Positions 35,617 to 44,465 of a stretch of DNA of 64,000 nt are shown here, piece after piece (the first letter of the stretch is position 1; each line of letters starts with the position of its first letter). The DNA lies in NCBI GenBank assembly GCA_904380375.1, contig CAJFID010000011.1, forward strand, positions 1 through 64,000. The letters are read 5' to 3'. Source of the stretch: Avimonas intestinalis. GTDB taxonomy: Bacteria > Bacillota > Clostridia > Oscillospirales > Acutalibacteraceae. The notes beneath the pieces were generated by a model. That model had not been told where the DNA came from. It did no database searches and saw only the letters and a list, made by a program, of their open reading frames with translations. Made by a program: the position numbers and the translations under genes.

Positions 35617-36066
35617 TTATTCCGCCTCCGCCGCCATTTCCGCAAAGGCCTGCAAGGCCAGCAGATAGCTTGCCGGGCCGAAGCCGGCGATCTGTCCCCG
35701 GCAGACCGGTGCGATGACCGAGGTATGGCGGAATTCCTCCCGCGCATGGATATTGGACAGATGCACCTCAATCACCGGCAGGCGGATGGCGGCGATCGCG
35801 TCCCGGATGGCATAGCTGTAATGGGTATAGGCCCCCGCGTTCAGGATCACGCCGTCGTATACCCCCATGCAGGCGTGCAGGCGGTCAATCAGGCCGCCCT
35901 CACTGTTGGACTGGGCAAAGCCCACCTCCATTTGCAGCTTTTCCGCCCGCTCGGCAATCCGCTTGCAGACCGCCTCGTAGCTGTCGGAACCGTACACGCC
36001 CGGCTCCCGCACCCCCAATAGGTTGAGGTTGGGGCCGTTGAGGACCAATAATTTCTGAATCTTCAC
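35617..36066 (-). CDS. aroQ: 3-dehydroquinate dehydratase, type II
   Basis: 149 residues from GTG 36066. Third step of the shikimate pathway. LVLNGPNLNLLGVREPGVYG carries the catalytic Arg/Tyr region, NSEGGLIDRLH and ILNAGAYTHYSYA the active-site Asn/His, and EVHLSNIHAREEFRHTS the catalytic His. Length is normal for the dodecameric class. GAAAGGAC lies 10 nt upstream. First gene of the aroQ-pepP-efp-CD1247 unit. Confidence 0.96.
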   Translation of the reverse strand: MKIQKLLVLNGPNLNLLGVREPGVYGSDSYEAVCKRIAERAEKLQMEVGFAQSNSEGGLIDRLHACMGVYDGVILNAGAYTHYSYAIRDAIAAIRLPVIEVHLSNIHAREEFRHTSVIAPVCRGQIAGFGPASYLLALQAFAEMAAEAE

Positions 36067-36186
36067 ACTTGCATCCGTCCTTTCACGGGAAACTCCGACG
36101 AACCGGCGCATCCGAAAAACTTTTTTTATCCTGTAACAGTATACACCGGAAAAAAGAAAAAAGCCACCCCCGCGCGGCCGTCCATC

Positions 36187-36208
36187 AAAAAACGCCCCGG
36201 AAGGGGCG
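36187..36208 (-). terminator. Intrinsic terminator reading on the minus strand
   Basis: CGCCCC, loop TTCC, GGGGCG, followed by TTTTTT on the minus strand. It can end transcripts coming from the XRE-membrane gene before aroQ. Confidence 0.8.
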
Positions 36209-36459
36209 TGAAACGCAGCCGAAACCGTAGGGGGTGGGGCGGTCAATAAGTGCTCGCCTGAGCACCATGAGAGAAGGGCGCTGCCTTTGGTATCAGCCGG
36301 GGACGCCGAAGGCGTTCCGCCCGGCCGAAAGGCGAGGGTACGCCCGAAGAACGATCCCGCGGCCGGCGCCGCTTTGCCGTGCCTCGGGCAGCCGGCGGCA
36401 GTGACCGAGGCACGGCGGCCAGGGGATGACAACCCGCCCAGCCTGCCGGAGCGGGGGAT
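36209..36459. repeat. Two long hairpins in the gap after the XRE-membrane gene
   Basis: No gene seen. GCCGTGCCTCGG (36376-36387) pairs perfectly with 36405-36416. GCCTGCCGGAGC (36441-36452) pairs perfectly with 36468-36479, the latter inside the 3' end of the XRE gene. Neither has a T run, so they may protect or structure the transcript end. Confidence 0.5.
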
Positions 36460-37239
36460 CTACCGCGGCTCCGGCAGGCAGTAAAGCAGCGGGATGAGGA
36501 GGAAAATGCACCAGCCCGGATGCCAAAGCCCCCACAGGACGCCCATCGTAAGGTAGAGGGCAACAATCAGCACCGGGAAGAGGCCGCTTCCAAGCAAAAA
36601 AGCGTGAATACGCCCCCACGCACTGCCGGCCGACCGAGCGCAGTCAATCCCTGCCCCCATCAAATAATAAAGAGGCACCGTCAGAAAAAGCAGCCACCCA
36701 GGATGCCACCAGTTCCCGATAAAGCCGAGGAGAAGATACACCAGCGCCACGGCGATGGGATAAGGAAAGCTTCCCAATATCCATTCTGCCGAGCGGCGGG
36801 CCGGTTCCACAGATTCCGGCGCATCGTCCGCGGCCAGGGCTTCCAGGATTTCCAGCCCTTCCCTCCCGCCGGCCGACAGAGCGGCAACGGCAACGCCCGA
36901 TGCCTGCCGCGGAGGCGCCGGGGATGCCGGATAGGCCCCGGACGGATCGCCGGGTTCTCTCTCCTCCGCCGAACCGCCGTTTTTTCCCTGCGCGCAAGAG
37001 CCGCTTTCTTCCGGCGGGAAGCTGGCTTCCGGCCGAAAGCCGGTATCCAGCAAGCTGTCCAAAGAGATGCCGTAGAGCCGGGACAGCGCCATCAGCTTGT
37101 CAAGCTCCGGCGACGATTCGGCGCGTTCCCATTTGGAAACCGCCTGACGGCTGACGTCCAGCTTTTCCGCCAGTTCCTCCTGTGTCCAGCCCTTGGCGCT
37201 GCGCAGCTCTACCAGCCGATTGGCAATCGCGATATTCAT
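36460..37239 (-). CDS. XRE regulator fused to a membrane domain with WHPGW repeats
   Basis: 259 residues from ATG 37239 (GGGAGG upstream). An HTH_XRE at about 5-60 (TQEELAEKLDVSRQAVSKWE) is followed by a Pro/Glu/Ala-rich linker of ~90 residues. Four membrane helices at about 150-255 contain two related units: GNWWHPGWLLFLTVPLYYLM and GLWHPGWCIFLLIPLLYCL. A DNA-binding domain tethered to a membrane sensor fits a one-component envelope-sensing regulator (inference). Similar C-terminal units occur in Clostridia XRE proteins without known ligand. Confidence 0.85.
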   Translation of the reverse strand: MNIAIANRLVELRSAKGWTQEELAEKLDVSRQAVSKWERAESSPELDKLMALSRLYGISLDSLLDTGFRPEASFPPEESGSCAQGKNGGSAEEREPGDPSGAYPASPAPPRQASGVAVAALSAGGREGLEILEALAADDAPESVEPARRSAEWILGSFPYPIAVALVYLLLGFIGNWWHPGWLLFLTVPLYYLMGAGIDCARSAGSAWGRIHAFLLGSGLFPVLIVALYLTMGVLWGLWHPGWCIFLLIPLLYCLPEPR

Positions 37240-37391
37240 AGCACTTCCTCCCCTATATGCCTGTACCTGCTCACATGCGACTTGTGTCACCGGACGGATC
37301 CGCCCGGTAACACATCATGGGGACAGCATACACTAGCGGCGGCTGATATGCCACCAAGCAGCGGTTTCTTTTTCCCGTTTTCCCGCCCAAT

Positions 37392-37416
37392 GCCCCGCAA
37401 CCGGCGGTTGCGGGGC
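37392..37416 (-). terminator. Hairpin after the AP endonuclease gene
   Basis: GCCCCGCAACC, loop of 3, GGTTGCGGGGC: an 11-bp perfect stem 23 nt after the stop. There is no T run in the reading direction, so it is a weak terminator candidate or an mRNA end structure. Confidence 0.5.
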
Positions 37417-37438
37417 GCCTTACGGCTCAGCGCACACG

Positions 37439-38365
37439 TTATACCGGACGAGCCTGCCCACGATCCGGCGGTGTTTCGCCCGCCGCCTGTTCGTACAGCC
37501 TCTTCATGGCGAGCGCATCCGCCGCCTGGGTCCCCGCCGACTCGCAGATCACTACCGGGGTATAGCCGCGTTCGGCCAGCAGTGCCATCAGCGGCGCAGG
37601 ATCGGGGCCGAACGTCTCATCCGCGAAGGTTAGGTGGCGCTTCTCCCCGCCCTTGGAATATGCAATCTTGGAAAAGTGGATGTGCAGGCTGCGGGCCCGC
37701 TCCTGCCCGAGCGCGTCCGCCACCCGGTCCAGCAGCGCGGCCATCGCCTCCCGGGTATTCACCCCGCCCAGGGTGCGGGCGTTCATATGGCCGAAATCAA
37801 TGCAGGGCAGAAAGCGTTCGTCCTCCCGGCAGAAGCCGAGCACCTCATCCAAATCGCCGAGCTGGTTGATCTTGCCCATCGTCTCCGGGCACAAGCGGAT
37901 ATGGGACAGCCCCTGGGCATCCAGCGCCTCCTGGGCTTTGCGCAGCGTCTGAGCCGCCAGCGCGGCGGCTTCCCCGCGGGGCCGGCCGCCCAGGCCGCCC
38001 GGATGCACCACCACCCGGTTCCCGCCCAGCCAGTCAACCACCTGGGCGGACTGGCAGATATACTCTACGCTGTTTTCCCGCTTCTGCGGGTCGGCGGAGG
38101 CCAGGGAGATGTAATACGGGGCGTGCAGGGAAACCGCAACGCCGTGTTCCGCCGCTTTGGCGCCGATCGCGCGGGCGGTATCTTCTTGGACGCGCACCCC
38201 ATGCCCGCACTGGTATTCATAGGCCGTCAGGCCCATCCCCTCCAGCCAGCCGGGAGCCTGTAGGATCGTGCGATAGCCCTGCTCATAAAACGCCTCGCTG
38301 TTGCCCGCGGGCCCAAAAAGGGGGACGGCGGGCCGCAGCCCGGCGGAAAAATGGTCGTTCACCAT
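37439..38365 (-). CDS. Endonuclease IV-like AP endonuclease (TIM barrel)
   Basis: 308 residues. Endonuclease IV cuts DNA at abasic sites with three zinc ions. Ligand motifs appear in order: VSLHAPYY, VVHPGG, CPETMGK, IDFGHMNA, HIHFSKI and ICESAG. The start overlaps the stop of the S41 peptidase gene by 7 nt, so translation is coupled. Sequence is more divergent than classical Nfo around the C-terminal end, so a sugar-isomerase-like role within the AP2Ec superfamily is possible but less likely. Confidence 0.87.
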   Translation of the reverse strand: MVNDHFSAGLRPAVPLFGPAGNSEAFYEQGYRTILQAPGWLEGMGLTAYEYQCGHGVRVQEDTARAIGAKAAEHGVAVSLHAPYYISLASADPQKRENSVEYICQSAQVVDWLGGNRVVVHPGGLGGRPRGEAAALAAQTLRKAQEALDAQGLSHIRLCPETMGKINQLGDLDEVLGFCREDERFLPCIDFGHMNARTLGGVNTREAMAALLDRVADALGQERARSLHIHFSKIAYSKGGEKRHLTFADETFGPDPAPLMALLAERGYTPVVICESAGTQAADALAMKRLYEQAAGETPPDRGQARPV

Positions 38366-39654
38366 GGCGATATTTTCCTTTCCTTGATTGGTTTTCCGGC
38401 AAAAATCCTATTCCGGCCGTCAGAGCGCCCCCGCTTTTCTGCTGCCGCCAGTGCCCGGAGCAAGCAGCCGGCACGGTCCCCTTCTTCCCAATCCCAGCCG
38501 AGCGGAAAAGGAAGAGCGATCGACAGAGAAGCCTCATGATCCCTGCGGCTGTCCGGACGGAGAAACAGGCTGGTGGAAACCCGGAAGCGGTATCCTCCCT
38601 CTGGTGTGCGGAACCGGCGGGGAAGGCCGTAGGAATTGGGGACGCCGCCCATAACGGCGCCGGCAATTTTTGCAAGGCCGTTGTCCCCCAGGGTTACCGC
38701 AAAGGTCCGTGCGCTGCTGAAGGTCCGCCCCGATACGACGGCGAGGACATCCCCCGAAAAAACCGCCCCGTCATGCCGATTGACCGCCAATCCCCCGCGC
38801 GGGCAAGCCTGCCGCATACCGCTGGCTTCCCGTGTCAGCATCCCGTACGTCCGGTACCGCTCGGCCGGCAGATGGCGCAGGAAAGCCGCTATGACCGCCG
38901 AATTGCCACCGGGATTGCGGCTGAGATCCAACACCAGCCGGCGGCAGCCGCGGGACAGGGCCTGCGCAAAAAAGGATTCTAGAAACGCAGCCGTCTCGCT
39001 GTCTGCCGTACACTCATCCAAAAAAAGCAGCGCCGTCTCCCCGCAAAAAGCAAAGCTTTTTTCCGCCGGTGAAAAATCCGCACACCCGCCGTAAGGTTCA
39101 AGCGGCGCCACCTCCTCCCGCGACTCGCCTTCCCGTACATAGGTCAGCCTATACGGCGGAGGGCCGCATAGCGCCCGCAGGTGAAAGCCGCTGAGCAAGA
39201 AATCGTTGACATAGGGATAACCGGTCGAGCGGTCCCTAGCCATGGCCTCGCTTTCATGGGGGATTTCCCGGCTCACCCTCTGAAAAAGCGCCTCCACCGG
39301 CGCAGTGTTGACGCAAAGCAGCTCGTCTCCCCGGCGGAAGGGGCCGGCATCCCGGCGCACGACCAAGTGGTATCCCGCCCCTGGCCCGCCCAGCCAGCGG
39401 CAGGGAAGATTCAGGCAATCCGAACAAATCCCTGGTTCAAACGGCAGCTCAAGGTTTGTGTGCCCGTCGCCCAGCCAGGCGGTCAGCAGCCCGGCTGCAT
39501 GAAGCAGGCTGCCTGCGTCGGCCACCGTCCGTTCCAGGGCAGTGGCACGGGCGGCCCACTCCTCGGCAATCGGCTCGAGCAGGAAACGGGGATGTACCGC
39601 CTCGATCGTATCTCGGATGTAGGCAAAATCCCGGCGGCAGGCGGCCTGATCCAC
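38359..39654 (-). CDS. S41 family peptidase-like protein
   Basis: 431 residues, no signal peptide. The C-terminal S41 core shows LVLDLSRNPGGNSAVIAAFL and AVVSGRTFSSARTFAVTLGD, where the Ser in the second motif is the expected nucleophile; the N-terminal helical region (about 1-70) and a PDZ-like middle part precede it. The catalytic Lys is not obvious in this reading. Being cytoplasmic and next to a DNA repair enzyme, its target is unknown. Coupled with the downstream AP endonuclease. Confidence 0.8.
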   Translation of the reverse strand: MDQAACRRDFAYIRDTIEAVHPRFLLEPIAEEWAARATALERTVADAGSLLHAAGLLTAWLGDGHTNLELPFEPGICSDCLNLPCRWLGGPGAGYHLVVRRDAGPFRRGDELLCVNTAPVEALFQRVSREIPHESEAMARDRSTGYPYVNDFLLSGFHLRALCGPPPYRLTYVREGESREEVAPLEPYGGCADFSPAEKSFAFCGETALLFLDECTADSETAAFLESFFAQALSRGCRRLVLDLSRNPGGNSAVIAAFLRHLPAERYRTYGMLTREASGMRQACPRGGLAVNRHDGAVFSGDVLAVVSGRTFSSARTFAVTLGDNGLAKIAGAVMGGVPNSYGLPRRFRTPEGGYRFRVSTSLFLRPDSRRDHEASLSIALPFPLGWDWEEGDRAGCLLRALAAAEKRGRSDGRNRIFAGKPIKERKISPW

Positions 39655-39684
39655 TAGAATTCCCCCTTCAAGGCCGTTTTTCTC

Positions 39685-40104
39685 TCAAATGTTTCGGGCA
39701 AAGTAGGGGCCCATTTTCTCCCCGTCGCCGGTGGCGTAGGTCCAGTGCAGGGCAGTGTCGGCAATATATACGTCCGGGCCAAAGGCGGGGGGTTCCCCTT
39801 CCGGCGCTGCTTCTTCCGGCGTCCACAGGCAGACAGCCCGCTCCCGTTCCCGGTATACCAGCAGCGCTTCACCCCGTTCGCGGGCCCGCCCAAGCTGCCG
39901 CCGGAAAGCGGCGCGGGCCGCCGGGCCCTCAAGGCAAGCGATATACCGCCAGCCGAAGGCATGCCAAAGCGGGTCGCCGGATCCGCCGGCCGGCCGGTCC
40001 CCTTTGGGGAAGCAAACAGCCCGGGCCAGCTCCCGCCGCTCGGCGGGGACGAAGCGCCGGAACCATTCCTGCCGGAAAATTTCCGGATCTTGTATAGTAT
40101 CCAT
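39685..40104 (-). CDS. DUF4275 family protein
   Basis: 139 residues from ATG 40104 (AAGGAGG upstream). The pattern LWHAFGWRYIACLEGPAARA and an acidic, aromatic C-terminal half with DVYIADTALHWTYATGDGEK agree with DUF4275 proteins as I recall them. Function unknown, no membrane segment or metal motif. It sits between YqeG and the S41 gene in a loose minus-strand run. Confidence 0.7.
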   Translation of the reverse strand: MDTIQDPEIFRQEWFRRFVPAERRELARAVCFPKGDRPAGGSGDPLWHAFGWRYIACLEGPAARAAFRRQLGRARERGEALLVYRERERAVCLWTPEEAAPEGEPPAFGPDVYIADTALHWTYATGDGEKMGPYFARNI

Positions 40105-40188
40105 CCTGTCCTCCTTGTCCAACCGCATGGCCTCCGGATGCTCCCAGCGCCTTCCTGCCTTGCTGCAAAGCGGGCCGAGGCCGCGGGG

Positions 40189-40707
40189 CTAGGCCTCTTC
40201 CTCCGGCGGGAGGCCGTGCTTTTTCCGGTACCGCCGCAGGATCCCCCGTTCGAGCCTCCGCTTAAAGCGCAGGGTAGGCTGATGCTCCGGCTGGATCGGC
40301 CTCAACAGGATCGAACGCACCCCCGCCAGGCGGGAGCCGATGATGTCGGTAAAAATCTGATCCCCGACCGCCGCGCATTCCCGCCTTTTCAGCCCTAAGC
40401 GCCGCGCTCCCCGCCAGAAACCCAGGGGGAACGGCTTGCAGGCCATGGCAATATACCGCAGGCCGATTTTCTTTGCAAACGGCTCCACCCGCTTGGGCAG
40501 GCCGTTGCTCACCACCGTCAGCGCGATCCCCTGGGCGGCCATCTCCTCCAGCCAGCGGCGGACGGCGGGATCGAGCTCCTGGCTGCCGTGGGTGGTCAGG
40601 GTATTGTCCACATCCAGCAGGACGCCCCGGACCCCGAGGGCGCGCAGGTCTTTGACCGTGATATCCGTAATGCGGTTTTTCAGCAGATCGGGGGTAAACA
40701 GCGGCAT
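40189..40707 (-). CDS. yqeG: YqeG family HAD-IIIA phosphatase
   Basis: 172 residues. HAD motif I reads LLDVDNTLTTHG (nucleophile and acid Asp), motif II VVSNGL, motif III Lys in MACKPFPLGF and motif IV AVGDQIFTDIIGS. YqeG is a conserved Firmicute phosphatase of the PGP/GEP4-like type, probably acting on phosphatidylglycerophosphate or a related phosphate ester; the precise role is uncertain. The C-terminus is basic. Confidence 0.92.
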   Translation of the reverse strand: MPLFTPDLLKNRITDITVKDLRALGVRGVLLDVDNTLTTHGSQELDPAVRRWLEEMAAQGIALTVVSNGLPKRVEPFAKKIGLRYIAMACKPFPLGFWRGARRLGLKRRECAAVGDQIFTDIIGSRLAGVRSILLRPIQPEHQPTLRFKRRLERGILRRYRKKHGLPPEEEA

Positions 40708-40730
40708 GATTGTTCTCCTTTGGCATGGAT

Positions 40731-41573
40731 CTACGGGTGATGTTGTTCCCGGCTGATTTCCTCCATCCGTAAAACACCATTGATTTTATGGAAAAAGCGG
40801 ATAGCATCCCATTTTTCCAATAAACGGCGGCAGGGATATAAAAGACGGACAGCGGCACGAATTGCCGGTGGATAGGCAATATGCAGATGGCAATAGGCCT
40901 TACGAAACTGAAAATATTTCTCCAAATAGTTCTGAAAGGCAGTAATATGCTGGATGCTGCGTTCGCCATCCGAAATATAAAGACCAGCAGACAACCTTTT
41001 TTCGTAATAGCACAATATTTCGTAGACCAGAGCTGCATTAACCCCATCCCGTTCGGAAGCGGGATTTGTTTTTAGAACGGATAAGTTAATGTAGCTGTTG
41101 CAATCATACAACCCGGCATATCCGCATAGTGCCCCCGTCTTTACAGAAAATGCACCAAACACCACAGAATAGCCCCAATGGTCAATGGAAGATTTAAAAG
41201 TTTCCTCATGGATAGTGGGGCGATAACTCGCAGGGTACGCACCAAATGCCGCTTTCTGCACAAAATACAGTTCTTCTTTATACTCTGAAGGGGCAATGAG
41301 CCGCACGGTAAAATTTCGTTTTGCTTTGGTAATTTCATATCGTCTTTTCGCCTTCAGTGCTTGAAGATCAAATGGCTCGTCCTTGATACAGTACCACCAA
41401 TTGGTTTCATATCCGCAGTCAAAATCGCTCGTCCAACGGGCAAACAGCGGTCGTCCCTTTGCCTTCCATAGACTCCCATCTTCAATGCAGGCCGTATTTG
41501 CCGTTTCATGTGGCGCGTTGGTTGCGAGCATGGCGCCATTATAATATTTCCAGTCCAACGTCCTCTTCCTCAT
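40731..41573 (-). CDS. GNAT/FemAB-like acyltransferase on an AT-rich island
   Basis: 280 residues. The segment WWYCIKDEPFDLQALKAKRR and later FVQKAAFGAYPASYRPTIHE, VVFGAFSVKTGALCGYAGLY suggest a GNAT-fold transferase of the FemAB-like or polysaccharide-cluster type; AALVYEILCYYEKRLSAG resembles the helix after motif A. Acceptor unknown. Codon use is much more AT-rich than the genes on either side, pointing to recent transfer. It lies between the rpsU terminator and yqeG, with no convincing promoter beyond an AT-rich TTGAAT/TATAA stretch. Confidence 0.6.
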   Translation of the reverse strand: MRKRTLDWKYYNGAMLATNAPHETANTACIEDGSLWKAKGRPLFARWTSDFDCGYETNWWYCIKDEPFDLQALKAKRRYEITKAKRNFTVRLIAPSEYKEELYFVQKAAFGAYPASYRPTIHEETFKSSIDHWGYSVVFGAFSVKTGALCGYAGLYDCNSYINLSVLKTNPASERDGVNAALVYEILCYYEKRLSAGLYISDGERSIQHITAFQNYLEKYFQFRKAYCHLHIAYPPAIRAAVRLLYPCRRLLEKWDAIRFFHKINGVLRMEEISREQHHP

Positions 41574-41592
41574 TCTTTATAATGTAATAATT

Positions 41593-41621
41593 CAAAAAGC
41601 GGGCATTGCTGCCCGCTTTTT
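41593..41621. terminator. rpsU terminator
   Basis: CAAAAAGCGGGC, loop of 6, GCCCGCTTTTTG; bidirectional, 19 nt after the rpsU stop. Confidence 0.9.
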
Positions 41622-41640
41622 GCACCGATTTGGCTGCCGC

Positions 41641-41817
41641 TTACCTGTACTTCCTCTTGCGCGCGGCTTCCGATTTCTTCTTGCGCTTTACAGAGGGCTT
41701 CTCATAATGCTCTCTCTTACGCACTTCAGCGAGAACACCCGAGCGGGCGCAGGATTTCTTCCAGCGGCGCAGAGCGCTGTCCAGGCTTTCGTTTTCCTTG
41801 ACATGTACTTCCGACAT
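41641..41817 (-). CDS. rpsU: 30S ribosomal protein S21
   Basis: 58 residues, the standard S21 length, from ATG 41817 (GGAGGG upstream). SEVHVKENESLDSALRRWKK and the basic KRKKKSEAARKRKYR end are diagnostic. S21 binds the small subunit near the anti-Shine-Dalgarno site. Alone in its unit, with a near-consensus promoter and terminator. Confidence 0.98.
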   Translation of the reverse strand: MSEVHVKENESLDSALRRWKKSCARSGVLAEVRKREHYEKPSVKRKKKSEAARKRKYR

Positions 41818-41885
41818 TCTATATTCCCTCCCTCCGCCATCCAAAGCAGGGGTAAACCTTACTCATTTCTTGGTATGCAAGTAGC

Positions 41886-41914
41886 ATTATACAACAGGCG
41901 GAGCGTTTCGTCAA
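41886..41914 (-). promoter_or_regulatory. rpsU promoter
   Basis: On the minus strand: TTGACG (41914-41909), 17-nt spacer, TATAAT (41891-41886), about 70 nt before the start. Confidence 0.85.
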
Positions 41915-41975
41915 GCGTTTTGGGCAATTCGACCGCCGGAAATTTTTCCACAAGATTTCCAATCCGCCCGGCCGC

Positions 41976-44399
41976 TCAGCCCTTTTTCAGCACGATATTC
42001 ACCAGCTTGCCCGGCACATACAGCTCCTTGACGATGGCCATGCCCTCAAGGGCCTGGGCGACCTTTTCCTCCGCCTTGGCGGCGGAAAGGGCGGCTTGGG
42101 CGTCCGCATCCGCCGGGATGGTGACCCGGGCGCGCAGCTTGCCGTTGAGCTGCACGGCAATCTCCACCGTCTCCTCCCGGCACTTGTCCGGGTCATAGGA
42201 CGGCCACTGCGCGCCGGCGATCTGCCCGCCGTAGCCCATGGTTTCCCACAGCTCCTCGGTGATATGCGGCGCAAAGGGGTTGAGCAGGATCAGCAGGATG
42301 CGGTACTCCTCCCTCGTCACGCCGCCGGCCGACGCCAAGTCGTTGAGCAGCGCCATCATCGCCGCGATCGCGGTGTTGTACTTGAGGGATTCAATGTCCT
42401 CGCCCACCTTGCGGATGGTCTTATGGAAGGAGGATTCCAGCGCCGGCCGGATCCCCTCGCCGGGGGTCACGGCGTCCTGCAGCGCCCACACCCGCTCCAG
42501 GAAGCGGCGGGAGCCGCGGATGCTCGCGCTGGACCAAGGGGCGGCCTTTTCAAAGTCGCCGATGAACATCTCGTACACCCGCAGGGTGTCCGCGCCGTAG
42601 TCCCGGACAATGTCGTCCGGGTTGACCACGTTGCCGCGGGACTTGGACATCTTTTCCCCGTTTTCGCCCAAAATCATCCCATGGCTGGTGCGTTTGGCAT
42701 AGGGTTCGGGCGTCGGCACCACGCCGATGTCGTACAGGAATTTATGCCAGAAGCGGCTGTACAGCAGGTGCAGGGTGGTATGCTCCATCCCACCGTTGTA
42801 CCAATCCACCGGCAGCCAGTATTCCAGCGCCTCCTTTGAAGCGAGCGCCTGGTTGTTGTGCGGGTCGCAGTACCGCAGGAAATACCAGGAAGAGCCCGCC
42901 CACTGGGGCATGGTATCGGTCTCCCGCTTGGCGGGGCCGCCGCAGTGCGGGCAGGTGGTATTGACCCATTCCGCTGCCGCGGCCAGGGGGGATTCGCCGC
43001 TTTCAAGCGGCTCGTAGCTTTCCACCCTGGGCAGGGTGATCGGGAGCTCGCTCTCCGGCACCGGCACGAAGCCGCACTTGTCGCAGTGGACGATCGGGAT
43101 CGGCTCGCCCCAATACCGCTGGCGGGCGAACACCCAGTCGCGCAGCTTGTAATTGACCTTGGTCTCCCCGATCCCCTTTTCGGTCAGCCACTCCACGATC
43201 TTTTTCTTGGCGTCGTCCACGCTCAGGCCGTCCAGGAAGCCGGAATTGACCATCACGCCGGACGCGCAGTCGGTATAGGCTTCCTTTTCCACGTCCCCGC
43301 CCTTGACGACCTCGACGATCGGCAGGCCGAATTTCTTGGCGAATTCCCAGTCGCGGGTATCGTGGCCCGGCACCGCCATGATCGCGCCGGTGCCGTAGGA
43401 AACCAGGACGTAATCCGAAAGGTAAATGGGGATCTCCTTGCCGTTTACAGGGTTGATCGCCCGCACGCCCTCGAGCATCACGCCGGTCTTGTCCTTGGCG
43501 ATTTCGGTGCGCTCAAAGTCGGATTTCCGGGCCGCCGCCGCCTGGTATTCGCGCACCGCGTCCAGATTCGACAGGCGGCCGGCCCAGGCTTCAATCAGCG
43601 GATGCTCCGGCGACATGACCATATAGGTGGCGCCGAAAAGGGTGTCGGGGCGGGTGGTGTAGATCTCCACATCCTCCCCGGCCGTGGTGGCAAAGCGGAC
43701 CTGCGCGCCGGTTGAGCGCCCGATCCAGTGGATCTGCTGGGAGCGCACCCGCTCCGGGTAATCGACCAAATCCAAATCGTCAATCAGCCGTTGGGCATAG
43801 GCGGTGATTTTGAGCATCCACTGGGATTTGACCTTGTGGATAACCTCTCCGCCGCAGCGCTCGCAGACGCCGCCGACCACCTCTTCGTTGGCCAGCACGC
43901 ATTTGCAGGAGGTGCACCAGTTGACCGCCATCTCCTTTTTGTACGCCAAACCGCGCTCAAACAGCTTGAGGAAGATCCACTGCGTCCATTTGTAGTAGGA
44001 CGGGTCGGTAGTGTTGACCTCCCGCGTCCAGTCGAAGGAAAGGCCGAGCGACTGAAGCTGGGCCTTAAACCGCGCGATATTGTTTTTTGTGACGATTTCC
44101 GGGTGGATGTGGTTTTTGATCGCGTAATTCTCCGTCGGCAGGCCGAAGGCGTCCCACCCCATCGGGTACAGGACGTTATAGCCTTGCAGGCGGCGCTTGC
44201 GCGCCACCACGTCCAGCGCCGTATAGGAACGCGGATGCCCCACGTGAAGCCCCTGCCCCGAGGGATAGGGGAATTCCACCAGGGCGTAAAACTTCGGCTT
44301 ATCCGATTCGTTGGACGCGGCAAAGGTGTTGTTTTCCTCCCAGATTGTCTGCCATTTCTTTTCAATGGCGGAAGGGTCGTACTTCTTCATTCCCATCAT
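41976..44399 (-). CDS. leuS: Leucyl-tRNA synthetase
   Basis: 807 residues. Charges tRNA-Leu. The HIGH motif is HVGHPRSY and the KMSKS motif is KMSKSRGN. A zinc-type Cys set (WCTSCK ... CERCGG) and a CP1 editing domain with GTGAIMAVPGHDTRDWEFA lie between. C-terminal anticodon-binding and leucine-specific parts end in LVNIVLKKG. The start may be ATG 44390 (MKKYDPSAIEKKWQ) rather than 44399; GGAAAGG is close to both. No T-box leader fits in the 66 nt to rsfS. Last gene of the nadD-yqeK/LCP/rsfS run. Confidence 0.98.
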   Translation of the reverse strand: MMGMKKYDPSAIEKKWQTIWEENNTFAASNESDKPKFYALVEFPYPSGQGLHVGHPRSYTALDVVARKRRLQGYNVLYPMGWDAFGLPTENYAIKNHIHPEIVTKNNIARFKAQLQSLGLSFDWTREVNTTDPSYYKWTQWIFLKLFERGLAYKKEMAVNWCTSCKCVLANEEVVGGVCERCGGEVIHKVKSQWMLKITAYAQRLIDDLDLVDYPERVRSQQIHWIGRSTGAQVRFATTAGEDVEIYTTRPDTLFGATYMVMSPEHPLIEAWAGRLSNLDAVREYQAAAARKSDFERTEIAKDKTGVMLEGVRAINPVNGKEIPIYLSDYVLVSYGTGAIMAVPGHDTRDWEFAKKFGLPIVEVVKGGDVEKEAYTDCASGVMVNSGFLDGLSVDDAKKKIVEWLTEKGIGETKVNYKLRDWVFARQRYWGEPIPIVHCDKCGFVPVPESELPITLPRVESYEPLESGESPLAAAAEWVNTTCPHCGGPAKRETDTMPQWAGSSWYFLRYCDPHNNQALASKEALEYWLPVDWYNGGMEHTTLHLLYSRFWHKFLYDIGVVPTPEPYAKRTSHGMILGENGEKMSKSRGNVVNPDDIVRDYGADTLRVYEMFIGDFEKAAPWSSASIRGSRRFLERVWALQDAVTPGEGIRPALESSFHKTIRKVGEDIESLKYNTAIAAMMALLNDLASAGGVTREEYRILLILLNPFAPHITEELWETMGYGGQIAGAQWPSYDPDKCREETVEIAVQLNGKLRARVTIPADADAQAALSAAKAEEKVAQALEGMAIVKELYVPGKLVNIVLKKG

Positions 44400-44465
44400 G
44401 CCTTTCCTACCTATACTGAACGCCGCGGGGCCGCCGGCGCCTTCTTGCTTGGGACAGAGCCGGCG

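Noticed and set aside
44400..44465. T-box leader for leuS
   Set aside because: Only 66 nt separate leuS from rsfS; no T-box sequence or specifier structure fits.
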